In this document: piece after piece, positions 10,975-23,510 of the stretch
Position numbering within the stretch: position 1 is the stretch's first letter
Layout: each line of letters opens with the position of its first letter
Notes under the pieces: model-generated
What the model was told of the DNA's origin: nothing
The model's database searches: none
What the model saw: only the letters and a program-made list of their open reading frames with translations
Source of the DNA: Cryptomeria japonica
Taxonomy: Eukaryota; Streptophyta; Pinopsida; Cupressales; Cupressaceae
Length of the DNA: 64,000 bases
NCBI RefSeq assembly: GCF_030272615.1
Contig: NC_081408.1
Coordinates: forward strand, 400,423,889 to 400,487,888
Direction: 5' to 3'
Position numbers and translations under genes: made by a program

Positions 10975-12180
10975 GAAGTATTGGTGTAAGTTACCCCGAT
11001 AAGACCGACTGACATAAATAATGAGAAAAATTATCGGCATTACCTAGACCGATCACTCCGAAGGAGAACCAAAAGGAAGTTTAAAAGGAGGTGCTCGTCA
11101 ACATAACATTCACTATCAGAGGCATGAGAAAAATGTTGTGCCGATAGTCGATGAGGTGATCGGTATAACCTACACCGATGAAAGACAATGTGAAGTAGAT
11201 ATTTGAAATCATTGGGTTGTCGAAAAATGATATTTCATGCTACCCCCGATACCCAATGGGCTAGATGGCAAGGCGGTGTCATCAGCATGACTTTATCTAA
11301 TGAAGCAATACCAAAAGGTGGGAATACTAAGCCATCGGGATAACTCAAACCATCGGTGAAAGGAGTTTTGGGTTACGTCGATACCCGATAAGAAAGACAT
11401 AGCCGAGCATAGAGGAGGAGGTTATTGGTATTACTTACATCAACTAAGGAGAATGTGGAACGAATATTTTAAAACCATCGGGATATCGCACAGCATACGA
11501 AAAAGCTACCCGATACTCGATAGGGTATATATCATGATGGATGGAAATGAGGTTTCATCGAAATAGCCTACACCGAAGTAAGTGACTAAAAGATCAACAA
11601 GGTGAAGTCATCAGGATGACATCGGCCCTTCAGGGGAAGACATTTTCCGCTATGTTGATACCCGATGAGGAATCTGAAGTGGTTATCGGGAAGGAGACCT
11701 CATCGGGGGAGCATAAGCTGATGGATCTGTAAACAAATGCGTTGGAACCCAATGTCATCAGATCATCGGAGAAACATAGGAAGGGTTGTCCCAACACCCG
11801 ATAAGGTTTGCAACACGATGACCAAGAGAGAGGTTTCATCGGGAAATCATATGCCGATAGACCAGAGAAGTAAAAGGGAAGAACATGCATGAAGTAAATG
11901 TCATCAGGTGATCGAGGAAACATAAAATAAGTTGTCCCGATACCTGATAAGGTGACCCAATGTAACGAATGAGATATGGACTACCAAGGGGGATTCATCA
12001 GAATAACTTTTCACTATCAGAGGAACATATTTGGAGCTATGCCTGGACTCGATGGGTAGAATGCCACGGAGGAATAAAAGGAGGGTGTATCGGAATGACA
12101 TATGCCGATGTGATATAAAGGTGAAAGAAGAATATAGCCAAGAGACGAAATGATCAGTGAGACTTATGCTGACCAAAAGG
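10975..12180 (+). repeat. Degenerate CGATG/CATCGG-rich repeats in the U3 of element E
   Basis: Variants of CCGATG, CATCGG and ACCCGATA recur every 30 to 80 bases, often as atcgg..accgat pairs with ggataac or gacat beside them. The same texture is in the U3 of D (34240-34935 and 52500-52930) on the opposite strand. Spacing is irregular, so this is an old, diverged tandem array. Confidence 0.65.
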
Positions 12181-12472
12181 ATGGGTGGCGCCAATTGGTT
12201 GAATTATTGGAAAAGTTATGTAGATTAGCCATTGTAGAATCTAATCACAAATGGATCGACCTGCCATTATTAAATGCAGAGAATGGGTAGATTGGTGTTT
12301 GCACGAGGCAAATCATAGCAGGATTTCAGTTCAGTAAATGCTTTTCATCCATCAAATTCATTTATGAAGAGTCGGTACAAGGATTTTGCATAACATTTTG
12401 AAGCTAAAAGAGAGATTGAAGCAAAATTAAACTATAAAGAATCAAATTGCAAAAAGCTTGAAAGATTCAAAT

Positions 12473-13349
12473 ATGGAGGGTGCTAGTTCCAAGGGCAAGA
12501 GGAAGGTCATAGAAGTCTCTAAAAGCGCTTCTAAGAAGTCTAAAGGGGGAGAAGGTGCACCAAAATTAAAGTTGAACCAGGATATGATTGGTCAAATGAG
12601 CTCACCAGGAGCCAAATCTCGGAGATCATAGGTCAACCTACCCATTCGTGACCAGTTAGAGGACGATTTCAAACAAAATTGGTGATGTCTGGACCAGGTT
12701 CAGAGGTTGCAAATTATTCTTGTATCATTATACAAGGAGAAATAAGTTGGCCCCAATTTCAAACCCATGGACGATTGGATTGGGTAAGCTTGTAGTCCCT
12801 AACATCTTTGTGAATGTCTAATTGATGAAAACATTGTCTAGGGATTACAATGCTGTAAAAATATGTATTCAGTTACCAAATAGAGACGCTTTCATTCATA
12901 TCTCAATAGCCACCATCCAGGAGATTTTTGGTCTAGGTTTTGAATCTAATGTTCCTTTGTCTTTTGAGAAACTATAGGAAGAGTATACAAAGATGGACAC
13001 CGTGTACAATGGATAGAATTTGGCCACTCATAAGGCCGAAGAAGGAAAATTGTCAGAAGAGGACGGGCCCCCATTTGATATCAATATCTTTAGGTAGTAT
13101 ATGCAGTATACCTATATGGTAGGTGGTCAAGTGGGAGGAGTTGAATTCCTAGATATAGCTTGGATAGGACCTCTGGTCCTTGCTGCCGACGCATGAGCCG
13201 AGACAATTCGACTAAGCTACTTATGTTATTGAGAAAATACATGAGGGTTTTTTAAGCCTTCAAAATAACCCTGATAAATCTTTTAAGTTTTACTCTTTGT
13301 TGATGCATGTTTTCTTGTTTTATGGATGACTCAGGGGAATGTGCCCTGT
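12473..13349 (+). pseudogene. LTR-encoded ORF of element E, N-terminal part
   Basis: The ATG at 12473 opens MEGASSKGKRKVIEVSK, followed by a Lys-rich stretch that could serve as a nuclear localisation signal. It then matches the ORF in the D LTRs: KLNQDMI, GAKSRRS, LFLYHY, NKLAPISNPWTIGLGKLVVP, ICIQLPN, IQEIFG, EDGPPFDINIF, RIGPLVL-like WIGPLVL. Several stops and frameshifts are present, and the D insertion removes the rest at 13349. Function is unknown. Having this ORF in three LTR copies on different elements shows it belongs to the LTR and is not a chance ORF. Confidence 0.65.
13345..13349. repeat. Presumed target-site duplication of element D (left copy)
   Basis: CCTGT lies directly left of the D LTR end. 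The partner copy would be right of the D 5' LTR, beyond 64000, so it is not confirmed. Confidence 0.4.
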
Positions 13350-14527
13350 TGGTGCCCAAAACCATAGATTGGGAAACCAAAGACTTGCCTAATCTTCAGT
13401 TGATCCAATCAGCCTTGGCCAACGAACAGGGATGGTCGAAGACCAAATCCCTCTGCACTTTAGGCTCCATTGAACCTAGGTGGGTGTACCTTACACTCTC
13501 AAGCACAAAAGAGGTTTGTTTTGAGTGAATTTAAACTATGGGAATTAGCAATTGCAGGGATGGCAAAAGGTTTTCCTGCAACTATGCTAACAGAAGTGCT
13601 TTTTATTGAATGCCTTTAAAACTGATAAAATAAGTGCGAATATAGTTGTATTATGTAAAACATTACTGTTAGGACTTTAAGCCATTATGAAAAAGAGTAG
13701 TATTTATAGAAATTAGAAGATTTGTTTCTTTGATAAGGACCTAATGCATAAAAACTTATTCAGCAAAGATTAATAACAGACCAGTGCCTTTATCTGACAA
13801 TTAATGAATAACTTTGTGGACAAGAATCACTATCAACTCAAGAGACAATTATAAGACCATCATTGTGAAAGTTTCATTATGTGTTGCATGAACAATAAAA
13901 ACCCAATTTTATATTCAATACAACATCATGTGATGGAACATCATAACAAATCTAAAAGATTTATCAAGAGGACATATGATTCCATCAAACATAAAATTAC
14001 ACATAACGATTTGAAGATAAAAGAATGAAATCTTGTATATTAACTTCTGGAATAAGAATGTACACAAAAAATGTACTTACAAATACTCCAATACATTCAG
14101 TTTGCACAAAATAAACTCCTAATTCCTATTAGACTTTTCCAACACATAACACTTGTAGCCCAACCAGTGGCAAAATTATCTCTCTCCCTTATGATACAAA
14201 AATGACTCACTACATATATGTGAGCCAAAGGATTTCAAATGAAAGGACACACCCTTTCATCTTGTTAAACTAAACATAAATAAAACCTAACACCTAACTG
14301 CTTAACTACTAGACACAAAAATATAATAAACATTAGTTCTGGCCATCCAATATTGTAACACACTTTTGTATGTGCTTCAAATACTTGTTGTCCTTGTGAG
14401 TGCTGGTGTTGAATACAGTATCCCTGACAGCGATCTACATGGTAACCAAACTCTCCATCTATTCACCTGTCTCCTTCATATCCAAAACATCTGCATAGAC
14501 AACATTAAGGGATGTGTTAAGTATATT

Positions 14528-15486
14528 CTAGCATTCTGCAATCCAAATCCCTTTGTCCTTTAACTGCTTAGCATCATCCACAGTATATGGTACATCATAC
14601 CTAACAATATCTTTAGAATCAGTAAATTCCTGCTTAATGTCTACACCAAATCCCCTATCTACATTTATGATCTTTTGTCTTTTATTTGGAGAGTATTGGG
14701 CCCAAAGAAACATTTCCTCTTCATTTGGATCATATCATTAACACCCTGTATGTCTAACTTTATATCATTTCTATCAGAATACAACAAGTTGTCAAAAATG
14801 AAAGAAGCACTTAAGTCCCATCATGGGAACAAAATGATGTCTGCCTCACTGACAAGTTGTCTTCCTCTATGTGGTGTCATTGTGGCCACTTCTACATCGA
14901 TGTCTTCTTTCAATTTTGTAAGCATCTCTGCTTCATTTTTTGGGGTAACATTTGGGTTGCTTTCCCTCAACTTTTTCAATTTGTAATGGTACAAGAATGA
15001 CTTAAACTCTTTGGACTATACAAAAACTTCATCTGCAATGAAAGTTGCATGCTCTTCCATTCTCACATCTATGTTGGCATTTATTCTCACCATGTCTTGC
15101 TCCTTGCTCTATGTCGCTTCTTCTAATTCAGGTGCACGGAGGGTTGATACAGCTATATTCTCATCAGACCAACTCTAAGAATCTCCTTCTTCTTTTAGTT
15201 CCTGAAGCCTCTACTTCCGCTCTTCCAATTTTTGGTTCAATTCCTCTAAGATTCCATCAGCCTCATCTTGTTCCCTATTTGTAAATAAATCTTCAGCCTC
15301 CATGGTTATATGCAAATATTCTCCCAAGTTCTGGCTCTTCCTGCAGTGGTGGATATACCCCTCTGGAGCATAATTTTTCCGAGTCTAGTGTCTATACAAA
15401 TTGTAATCCTCTACCAGCTTCTTTTCAATAATCTCATAAGCCTTGGTAGATACAGTGGTGAAGTCTCCAAAATGCAAAGTGCCAGG
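14528..15486 (-). pseudogene. LTR-encoded ORF of element D (3' LTR), C-terminal part
   Basis: Minus-strand reading gives coiled-coil-like EELNQKLEERKQRLQELKEE, then SKEFKSFLYHYKLKKLRESN, KLKEDIDVEVATMTP, LSASFIFDNLLYSDRND and ADDAKQLKDKGIWI-type sequence (here VDDAKQLKDKGIWIAEC). It has several in-frame stops plus a frameshift relative to the 5' LTR copy. The N-terminal two thirds are at 32726-34025, beyond element A. Confidence 0.65.
15482..15486. repeat. Target-site duplication of element A, left copy (ccagg)
   Basis: CCAGG also occurs at 32721-32725, directly after the other end of A. The uninterrupted D 5' LTR has a single ccagg in the matching sequence (gtgccaggcataaat) near 62599-62605. 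Confidence 0.95.
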
Positions 15487-16620
15487 TATGTTGACTTGAA
15501 TTTCATCATCAGAATACTACCTGCAACATCTTACTTTCACAAAATACAAAGGAAATGCTACATGAAATACATATAAAATTAAAATACTATTATTACCTTC
15601 ATGATTAATGTCTCATTGTGTCCTAACTCCACTATTCCTGGTTGCAGATGGTGTGCTCTCAGGCAAGCACTGATAGCTTCCAAGATGGCATATGAAGAAT
15701 GGACCGATAACTGGTACTTAACTGATACTATGATATGCAATGCTAAATGACTATGCTAAATGATTATGCTAAATGATTATGCGATTTTCTTCAAGATTAA
15801 AACTCACAGATGCATAAGTTTTCATAAATGATTAGCTTTGAAAACCCACTTCAAGACTAACTCTCTCTCAACTCAAACTCCTGATCTTATAGACTTTGAG
15901 AGGATAAGATGATGTGGCCTGGATCAACGGTCATGATCAAATTTGCAGATTTGGATGGTTGTGACCAAAGGTGAAGGTTGAGAGAAAGGGGGAAGGAGAA
16001 GACAAGTGTCACTCATCTCACCTTGACTGGGTTGCTGATTGAGGGAATCTAGGGATGGTTGGAGAAGATTTAGGAATGAGAGGACAAGTGGACTCAAGTC
16101 CTTCCTAAGATGTATGGATGTTGGAGAGAATATAGAAGAAGGTTATGAAATATGTGTACCTACACAATATTTCATTAAATTTGGAGGTTGAAGATAAGTG
16201 GCTAATAAATGATTTATTTATTTTATTTTTGTTGAATTAATTTAGCCACATGATGGATGAGTTGGCAAAGGAAAGGTGAAGTGGAGATGGAAGGTGAGTT
16301 GGATAAGGGATTTAAATAATTTAGGAAATCATTTAATATTTGAGACTATGGGATAGAAGAATAATCATTAGATATTAGATATTTGAATGATTGGAGGAGA
16401 TAATTACATATTAGATATTCAATTAACTGATTAGAAGAATAATTAAATATTGGATATTTAATTAATTAGAGGAATAGGATAGATGAATTAATTAATAGAA
16501 AGACATGAAATGAATTAAATAAATTAATCTTTTCAAATTAACTATTTAATAGAAGAAGAATTATTAAATAAATATAAAATATTTATTTCATTGCTCATAG
16601 CCAATTTTTATGTGTATACA
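15487..16620 (-). repeat. 3' LTR of element A
   Basis: Minus-strand ends are TGTATACACATAAAAATTGG and ...AAGTCAACATA. It pairs with 31549-32720. The terminal dinucleotide has become TA here, where the other LTR keeps CA. The U3 has AT-rich stretches with tatttaattaatt motifs. Confidence 0.95.
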
Positions 16621-16665
16621 TTTTTCCCCTCTTTGAAATGATGTCAAGACAACATTGTTTCAAAG
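16621..16665 (-). promoter_or_regulatory. PPT and pre-PPT hairpin of element A
   Basis: On the minus strand AAAGAGGGGAAAAA abuts the LTR start. CTTTGAAA at 16658-16665 (minus) can pair with TTTCAAAG at 16631-16638, whose end runs into the PPT. The same layout is seen in element G. Confidence 0.85.
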
Positions 16666-16953
16666 ATTAAGTCCAGTCTCGATAATGTGCCTGATAGAGA
16701 TAAAAATCCTGATTGTGTGCCCCCTTGGGAGATTGATCGTGAATTTACTGAATAATTTTGATAAGCGATTGAGCTCACGATAATTGAAAAGGTCCATCAA
16801 TTAAATTTATTCATAAAAAATAAATATAATTGCCCCATTGAAAAACATTAATTACCCTTCCAAATAGGAATTATAAAATTAACCAAAGTTAATTTTATTT
16901 TCATTTGCATCCTTGTCAGCTTTGTGAAGAAATTGTCTTGGTGAGGTGGCAAA

Positions 16954-19850
16954 ATGGTGATCACGTTGGAGAACCATCAATTTGAGCGTGTTCGACGATA
17001 TCAACAACCTCCTAAGTATGGGTATCTGGTATGTATCTTATCTCGATTTTCTCGCAACTTGTCGTTTGATTTTTCATATATGTTTAGCGTGTTTTTGGCT
17101 ATTTTTGAATATTTCAATTTTTGGAATTATGTTTAGCGTTTTTTTTTTTTGTTTTAGTGCTTTTGCATTTAAAGTTAGCACATATGATAAGTTTAGTGCA
17201 TATGCTCATTTGGTTAGCACATGTGTGATGTATGTTAGCGCTTTTTCTTGGTCAGCGCTTTTGATGCTTAAAACAACGCTTTTGATCGTTTCACGCATAT
17301 GCTCGAAAGTTTAGCACTTTTGTTAAAAAGGTTCATGTATATGTATGATTTAGCACCTGCGTTCAATAGAATAGCGCTTTTGTTAAAAAGATTAGCGCTT
17401 TTGCTTCTGATAAATGTGTTTGATGTATTGCATAGTAAAAAATTCACTTTGATGATTATATTTAGGAATTTTGGTGCACAATTTTGATGAATAGGTACTT
17501 GATTGTTTGATTTGATAATCTTGATTCATAGGATAAATGATTGATCGATTTGATTTGATTGGATAGAGTAGCTGTAAGAAACCGATTTAGTTTCTGATGA
17601 AGAGCATATCAGAGTTTTGATTGAACTCAATGATTGATAGAAAACCATGATTGATAGGTTTAAATTGATTTGATAGCCTGATTTGCTTCATGTGAAAAGT
17701 TTTATCAATTGTTGTTGTTAGAGATTAGCAATCTCTTTGATTTTATAGATAGATGATTGATGATCAGATTATCTTGGTAAATAGGAGAAACTTGATGTTC
17801 TCCCATGTCGGGAGAAATTTCCAGTGATGCGGCACTTAGTGCCAGAGCTTATACAGGTAGAGGTGAGACATATAGATACCTGCGGATTACACCACTTGTT
17901 GTACATGCCTGATATTACCCATAATAGGGTATTGTTGATAGTGTTAGCCAAGAGATTGCATAGCGAGCATAACATTTTCCACCTGCCCATGAGTGAGATT
18001 AGTGTGACGCTTGAGGATGTTTACAGGATTCTCCACATCCCAGTGACCGGTGAGTTAGTTCAGTATGATTTTTCAGGATCGTGGAGGGACAGAGGTGTGT
18101 AGAGCCGTGTTTGGTGATGAGAGCATTGCGAGAGGAGAGATCCGATGGGAGGATATGATTATGTATTATGAGACTCTCCCTATGATTCTTGCAAGTTTGA
18201 TTGGGGGATTCATTTATCCAGATAGGAGATCTCGAGGTTTTGTTGCTGGTTGGGGGGAGATTCTTCAGAGAATGATGCAATGTCAGACTCAATATGCATG
18301 GGGTGTTTGTATGCTTGCTCATTTGTATCATGATCTTCATCAGGTTGTTTTTTATGATGGTGCTAGTATGTTGATAGGATGCACACTTTTGCAGATCTGG
18401 TGCTGGGAGCACATTGCTATTACTCGGTCTATTCATCACAGAGTTCGTAGTGAGAGACAACCATATGTTTATCTATATGCAGGTAACCTTACTCAGCATA
18501 AGTTGGGTAAGATGGAGTATTGGCATTGGGTTCTTGATTCACTGGACAGTGTTATTTGCAGACCTTATATCGATTATGAGCCATGGATGGATGATGCACA
18601 AACATTACCATTTATTATGCAGAGTAGATATCTCATTGGTCGGACTCCATTCATTGTTGAGAGATAGTTGATTAGTCGCATTTTGAGACAGTTTGGTATC
18701 ATTCAGCCTATGCCTACTAGTGTCACAATATATGCATGATGGTATAGAGATAGACGAGATTGGGGACCTTCTTTATCATTTGAGTTAGCACGTGCAGAGT
18801 TTTTGGCTACTCCAAGGGTAGCTTATGATATGAGATTGCACATTTTTTATCCCGAGGTTAGTGCAGATTATGCTCTTTACATATTGGCACACCTGTTTCC
18901 TCGTATTACCAATCCAGTAGATCCTCCTCCTAGCTCAAGAGATGAGGATGATGATTCAGATGATCCAATTATTAGGAGATGGAGATAGAGATGAGAGATT
19001 AGAGCTGCTCAGGAGGCTGAAGGGGATGGAGATGAGGGAGGAGATAGAGGTGGTGGTGGTAGGAGACCTGGATGGAGAGGAGGGTGATTGAGAGTCTGTG
19101 GAGGACCATTTAGACCAGTTGGCAGGATTGGGAGACCACTTCCTATGGTTGGGAGAGTGGTTGGACAGATTGGGAGGGATATTGATAGGGCAGGGATGAG
19201 ATCACTGAGAGGGTTTCCATTGACAGGAGGAGGCAGGATGACTAGATTGGATGGGGGTTGCGGGAGGCATTGAATTTGGGTAGATTCAACCAGACCCTAG
19301 GGTTATTGCAATGCATGGTGGAGAGGATGGGGATCCAAAGGATCATGTTCCACTCATTAAACAATGGGTTCTAAGAGCTACTCGAACTGAGATTCCAGCA
19401 GGTGAATAGGGAGGTGGAGATGAGGGTACTGGGGTTCATGTGCCAGAGAAGGATGTGCCAGAGCAGGAGACCATTGATAGTCTCAAGGAATAGATACAGA
19501 CACTCATGACAGATAGAGACACAACTATTAGGAGACAATAGAATACTCAGGGTCTTCTTGATCACATTCAGCAAGTTGGATCAGGCATTGTCTCAGCTGA
19601 TACTGTTAGAGCACTAGTTCGGGCCAGGAAGGAGACTTTCCATTGGCAATGACTATATGAGGATTTAGTCGCAGAGAGCCAGAGAGCAGGCAGTTATCAT
19701 ACCACTATGAGGATGGATACTAGCAGTAGTGGAGTCATGAGACCTCCTCAGAGGAGTGGTGATCATGGGAGACAGGCATCTGGAGGGTCTTCTCACCCAC
19801 AGCCACAAAGATGGACAGAGTCAGGTGGTAATGGTACAGGACAACCTTGA
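16954..19850 (+). pseudogene. Antisense plant mobile domain (PMD) gene of element A, two exons
   Basis: Exon 1 is 16954-17028 (25 codons, MVITLENHQFERVRRYQQ...) and ends before the donor GTATGT. The intron is 17029-17784. Exon 2 opens at 17785 in phase 0 with EKLDVLP. The PMD core includes HIDTCGLHHL, RLHSEHNIFHLPMSEISVTL, EDVYRILHIPVTGELVQYD, then after a frameshift near 18095 PMILASLIGGFIYPDRRSRG, WGVCMLAHLYHDLHQ and LLQIWCWEHI. The C-terminal third is Gly/Arg- and Gln-rich and ends near 19850. Many stops are TGA or TAG where relatives have Arg, Gln or Trp, as expected from cytosine deamination. It is transcribed towards pol, from the 3' LTR side. The product would probably be nuclear. Confidence 0.8.
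17125..17405 (+). repeat. TTAGCGCTTTTG-type short repeats in the PMD intron of element A
   Basis: About a dozen degenerate 20-25-base units contain TTAGCGCTTTTG, TTAGCACTTTTG, CAACGCTTTTG or CACGCATATG. They lie inside the predicted intron. The same units recur in the gag leader of A (31135-31470) on the opposite strand. Confidence 0.85.
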
Positions 19851-21548
19851 CTTGACTTTGTATTGATGAGGCATTTGTACTTTTGATATGATATCATTGT
19901 ATACTTGGACTTTTATTGTTTTATGATGATCTATATGCAGACATAGACTCTATAATGATGATGATCTTTATTATGCATGTTACTCTATTTTATGATGATC
20001 TATATGCATTGATTATATGGATGCAGTGATTAGATGGATGATGTGATGATCTTTTTTTCTTCATTATGATGATGCTTTATATGATGATGCAATGGTGAAA
20101 TGTTTGTGATTTTTTATTTTGATGACCTTGGATGCAACTGAAAATGATTACTAACTTAAATGATATGAATGCAATGATCTATATGGGAATGCAAATGAAT
20201 TATTTATTGTTTTAATGCTTATACATATAATGATTATGAATCTAAGTGCAAAGATGCAACTAGATGATCTTTAATGAACTTTAATGATAATGCAAATAGT
20301 AATGATGATACACTACATGATTAATGAAATGCACTTAATTGAATGCAAACTAATGCAATGATTAAAATGCAACTAAATGAAATGGATGATGATTAAGTGA
20401 ATGCACCTAAAATGATAAAATGCAAATTGTTTTTGGTTTGTCCAAGTATACTCAATCTTTATTCATGATCGTTGATCTGTGAATGAAATGAAATGCTTTA
20501 TAATGCAATTGACATTGGATGCTTATAATGCAAATGAATAATGAGCTAATCTAAAATGATCTAACTAAAAATGATACTTCCATTCTTCATATGTTATCTT
20601 GTAATAGTGCTTGATTTCATCATTGAGCTTTAAAATGTTGTAAGAAAATACAAGCAACTTGACATAATGATTCAAGATGACCTAAGTATTTCTTACATGG
20701 ATTTTGATATAGCAAGTTAATACAAGCAACTTGATATAATGAATCGAGTTGACTTGAGTATTGCTTGCAGAACAGACAAGGATTATCTCCTTTCATGCAT
20801 GACTTGGAACGTCCTCCTTGATCTTTTGTTGATCATATCCTTAGACAAGTACATACTTTAGTAAGAGATAAACTACAAACAACAATCAAAGAAAAATAAT
20901 CATGCCGCATCATAGCTTCTCTAGTCATGGACATCCTTGAGTCGCATAGAGTACATGATTAGCAATAAAATCAAGATATAAACATTGAATCTCGCATGTC
21001 ATTCACATGTTCTCATGGTCATTAACTGATGTAATCATCTTGATGAATGATCATTGATAATCTTTTATTACTTGTTGGTTGATTCTTCATTTTCTGAGTT
21101 TCACGATTCAGTTGTTATAAGATGCCTTGATCTTCGCTTCTTTGTTGCTCGTCATCTATTTCAAAACCCTAGGTGTTTTTGGTTTTTCTAATTTTTCTGA
21201 ATGTTTTGGATTTTCAAAGATTCAAAAGATCACCTTAGCAAAAGGAAATAGGATTTTGCCCCCAACGGAAATAAAAATTTATTATGGATGTATGAATAAT
21301 GATCAAGATCTAAACCATGGTGGGATACAAATGCAGATTGATTGATTCTGATAAGATCTAAGACAGTGACTATGATAAGTATGTCAAAAATTGATAATTG
21401 TTGGTAAGTTGCATACTAAATGGTTCAGAGCAACAGACACAAAAGATGGAATGGATAAGCTAAGATAGATAGAAGTGATAGATGCAATAGGATGGAGTGG
21501 ATAGGTGTGCAAAGCAATCTCATAGATGGAGAAACTCACTTTTTAGAT
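19851..21548. other. Non-coding spacer between the PMD gene and pol of element A
   Basis: It is AT-rich with many atgatgat and aatgcaaatga variants (19860-20560), which form a low-complexity, repeat-like texture. I see no convincing ORF. Confidence 0.55.
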
Positions 21549-21550
21549 AG

Positions 21551-21690
21551 CGCTTGTTTACCAGGTTTTCACCATCTAAATTTATTGCATTTTTTTTCCT
21601 TTTCCTCTTTTTTTTAAATTCTTTTAGCTATTTTATGCTTTTGGGGGGGGATTTTCTGATTTTTCTGATTTTTACTGGTTTCTTCAGGAC
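21551..21690 (-). other. Post-integrase A-rich tract and GGTGAAAACC motif of element A
   Basis: The plus strand is T-rich at 21585-21680. Beyond it, 21551-21573 reads on the minus strand GGTGAAAACCTGGTAAACAA, as in G and B. Confidence 0.7.
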
Positions 21691-21698
21691 TTTTTATC

Positions 21699-22811
21699 TC
21701 AAGCATAGAATTTCTTGAGATGGATGGAATTGATAGGTTCATCAAACCAATCACCTTCAGGGGTAGATAACTTGTATGCTCCTGAGCCATATGCTGCTAC
21801 TATGACAAAAGATCCTAGCCAATTTGGTTCAAATTTACCCTTCTTTTCTCGGTCTTGTTGATTTCTTGGATTCTCCCTTAGAACTATATCTCCAATCTGA
21901 AAAATGTGTGGCTTGACTCTGTGATTATAACTTTGTGCCATTCTCTGTTGATACACTTTCAAATGATCTGTTGCATTTTGGCATCATTCATGGATCAATT
22001 CAAGTTCTTGGAGTCTAGAGACTCGTTGTTCTTCCTCTGGTTAAAGACCTTTCAAGGAAAATCATAGAGAAGGTATCTCTACTTCTACTAGTAATATGGC
22101 TTCTAATCCATAGACTAATAAATATAGAGTTTCCCTCGTTGGTGTGTGGATGCTGGTTCGGTATGCCCAAAGAGAAGGATTTAGCTAAATGTGCTAGTCT
22201 TTTCTAGCTTCATTGACTATTTTCTTCAAGATTTTCAAGATAGTTTTGTTTGATGCCTCAGCTTGACCATTTCCTTGTGGATAATACAGAGTAGAAAAAC
22301 TATGTTGGATATGAAATTGCCCACATAGTTCCTTCACAACTTGATTCTTAAATGGTCGTCCATTGTCAGTGATAATTGTCATAAGAACTCCATAGCGACA
22401 AATTATATAATTCAAGATGAATGATGATATTTGTTTTCCTGTCACTTTTGTCAGAGGTACTACTTCAATCCATTTAGTTAAATATTAATTAGTAGTCAAA
22501 ATGATGAGCATATGTCCATTAGAAGATGAAGGATTTATCTTTCCTACCAAATCAAGGCCCCATTGAGAAAATGGACATGATCCGACCATAGGATACAATT
22601 TTTGTGCTAGTGTGTGAATGAGATTCCCATGGATCTGACATTGTTTGCATGTTTTGGTATATGTGAATGAATCTCTCTCCATAGTAGGCCAATAGTAACC
22701 CATACGAAGAATTTTCTTAGCCAGTGATAAGCCACTTGAGTGTGTGCCACAAATACCTACGTGAACTTCGTTAAGAACTTTCACACATTCTTCTTGTTCA
22801 AGACATCTCAA
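21699..22811 (-). pseudogene. Element A integrase
   Basis: 22811-22485 has the zinc-binding end (HVGICGTHSSG ... CKQCQIHGN) and the first catalytic Asp in WGLDLVGKI. 22445-22194 has ITDNGRPF (second Asp) and YYPQGNGQAEASNK (Glu), so all three DDE residues are readable. 21962-21699 has VKPHIFQIGD, NWLGSFVIVAAYGSGAY (GPY-type motif, Pro changed to Ser) and ends HLKKFYA. Stops and frameshifts at 22485-22445 and 22193-21963 break the frame. Integrase would insert the cDNA. Confidence 0.9.
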
Positions 22812-22829
22812 TAAAGTACCATCTAGGCC

Positions 22830-23510
22830 TCACCTATATAAGGTATCAACAATAATAGTATAGCGGGATGACTGACGGATAAAATTTCTTCTTTGATTGC
22901 GGGATAGGTCGAGAGGAAGGATATTCTCTTTTAAGTACTGATAGGTTTGGTCGTATAAGGATTGACTGACTCCTGATATATGACAAATCATGTAGGTATG
23001 TTGGGATTGAATGGTAGGGGTTAAGATATCTTCCACGAGGAACTCGTAACGCTGTTGATTCTCCCGATTTTGCAAGAGAGATGCTATTGTAGCCATTGCA
23101 TCTACTGCTTTATTCTCATTTCTTGGGATTTGAGTAAATGATATTTTTGCAAAGTGTTCTTTAAACTCTTCTACCAACTGTTTGTAGAGCATGAGCTTGT
23201 CATCCTTAGTTTTATAATCATCATTTATTTGGTTGATGATAAGCTGCAAATCACCATAAACATGTAATTCCTTGATGTTCCATTCAATAGCCATTTTGAG
23301 CTCAATAGTCAATGCTTCATATTTTGCAGTATTTTTTGTGCATGGAAACCGCATTCTATATGATTTTGGAATTGTATGTCCTTGAGGTGTGATGAATAAA
23401 ATTCTTGCGCTTGATCCATATTGTGTATAACAACCATCAAAGTACAATTCCCAAAAAAATTTACTTACTGTCAGAATGTCTACATCAGGAAATTCAATGT
23501 GCAATGGTAT
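22830..23510 (-). CDS. Element A archaeal-type RNase H (aRNH) domain of pol
   Basis: The open segment starts MHIEFPDVDIL and carries LYFDGCYTQYG (first Asp), AKYEALTIELK (Glu), VYGDLQLIINQI (Asp), and NKAVDAMATIA (last Asp). All four expected catalytic positions are present. Position after the gypsy RNase H and before integrase is the Tat-lineage arrangement. This segment is a domain of the broken polyprotein and not a separate gene. It would remove RNA from the RNA-DNA hybrid during reverse transcription. Confidence 0.85.
   Translation of the reverse strand: MPLHIEFPDVDILTVSKFFWELYFDGCYTQYGSSARILFITPQGHTIPKSYRMRFPCTKNTAKYEALTIELKMAIEWNIKELHVYGDLQLIINQINDDYKTKDDKLMLYKQLVEEFKEHFAKISFTQIPRNENKAVDAMATIASLLQNRENQQRYEFLVEDILTPTIQSQHTYMICHISGVSQSLYDQTYQYLKENILPLDLSRNQRRNFIRQSSRYTIIVDTLYR

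Larger units (their letters stand above)
10610..13349 (+). repeat. LTR of element E (5' portion, cut by D)
   Basis: It begins TGTTAGCACATATTTTTGC, which matches the start of the D LTR on the minus strand at 53232 and below. It continues through a CGATG-rich U3 and the first third of the LTR ORF. It ends at 13349, where the opposite-strand D LTR begins. No plus-strand pol lies to its left, so it is best read as the 5' LTR of an element whose remainder is beyond the right end of the window. Confidence 0.75.
13350..15486 (-). repeat. 3' LTR of element D, U5-side piece
   Basis: It aligns almost base for base with 60453-62609 of the 5' LTR, starting from TGGTGCCCAAAACCA. 13350-14500 is non-coding. 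14528-15486 carries the C-terminal part of the LTR ORF. Element A interrupts it at 15486. Confidence 0.9.

Noticed and set aside
13307-13528. Plus-strand ORF of 73 codons
   Set aside because: It crosses the E/D junction at 13349/13350, so it is a chance fusion of two LTRs.
17999-18460. 153-codon minus ORF
   Set aside because: It is a shadow of the PMD exon 2 of A.
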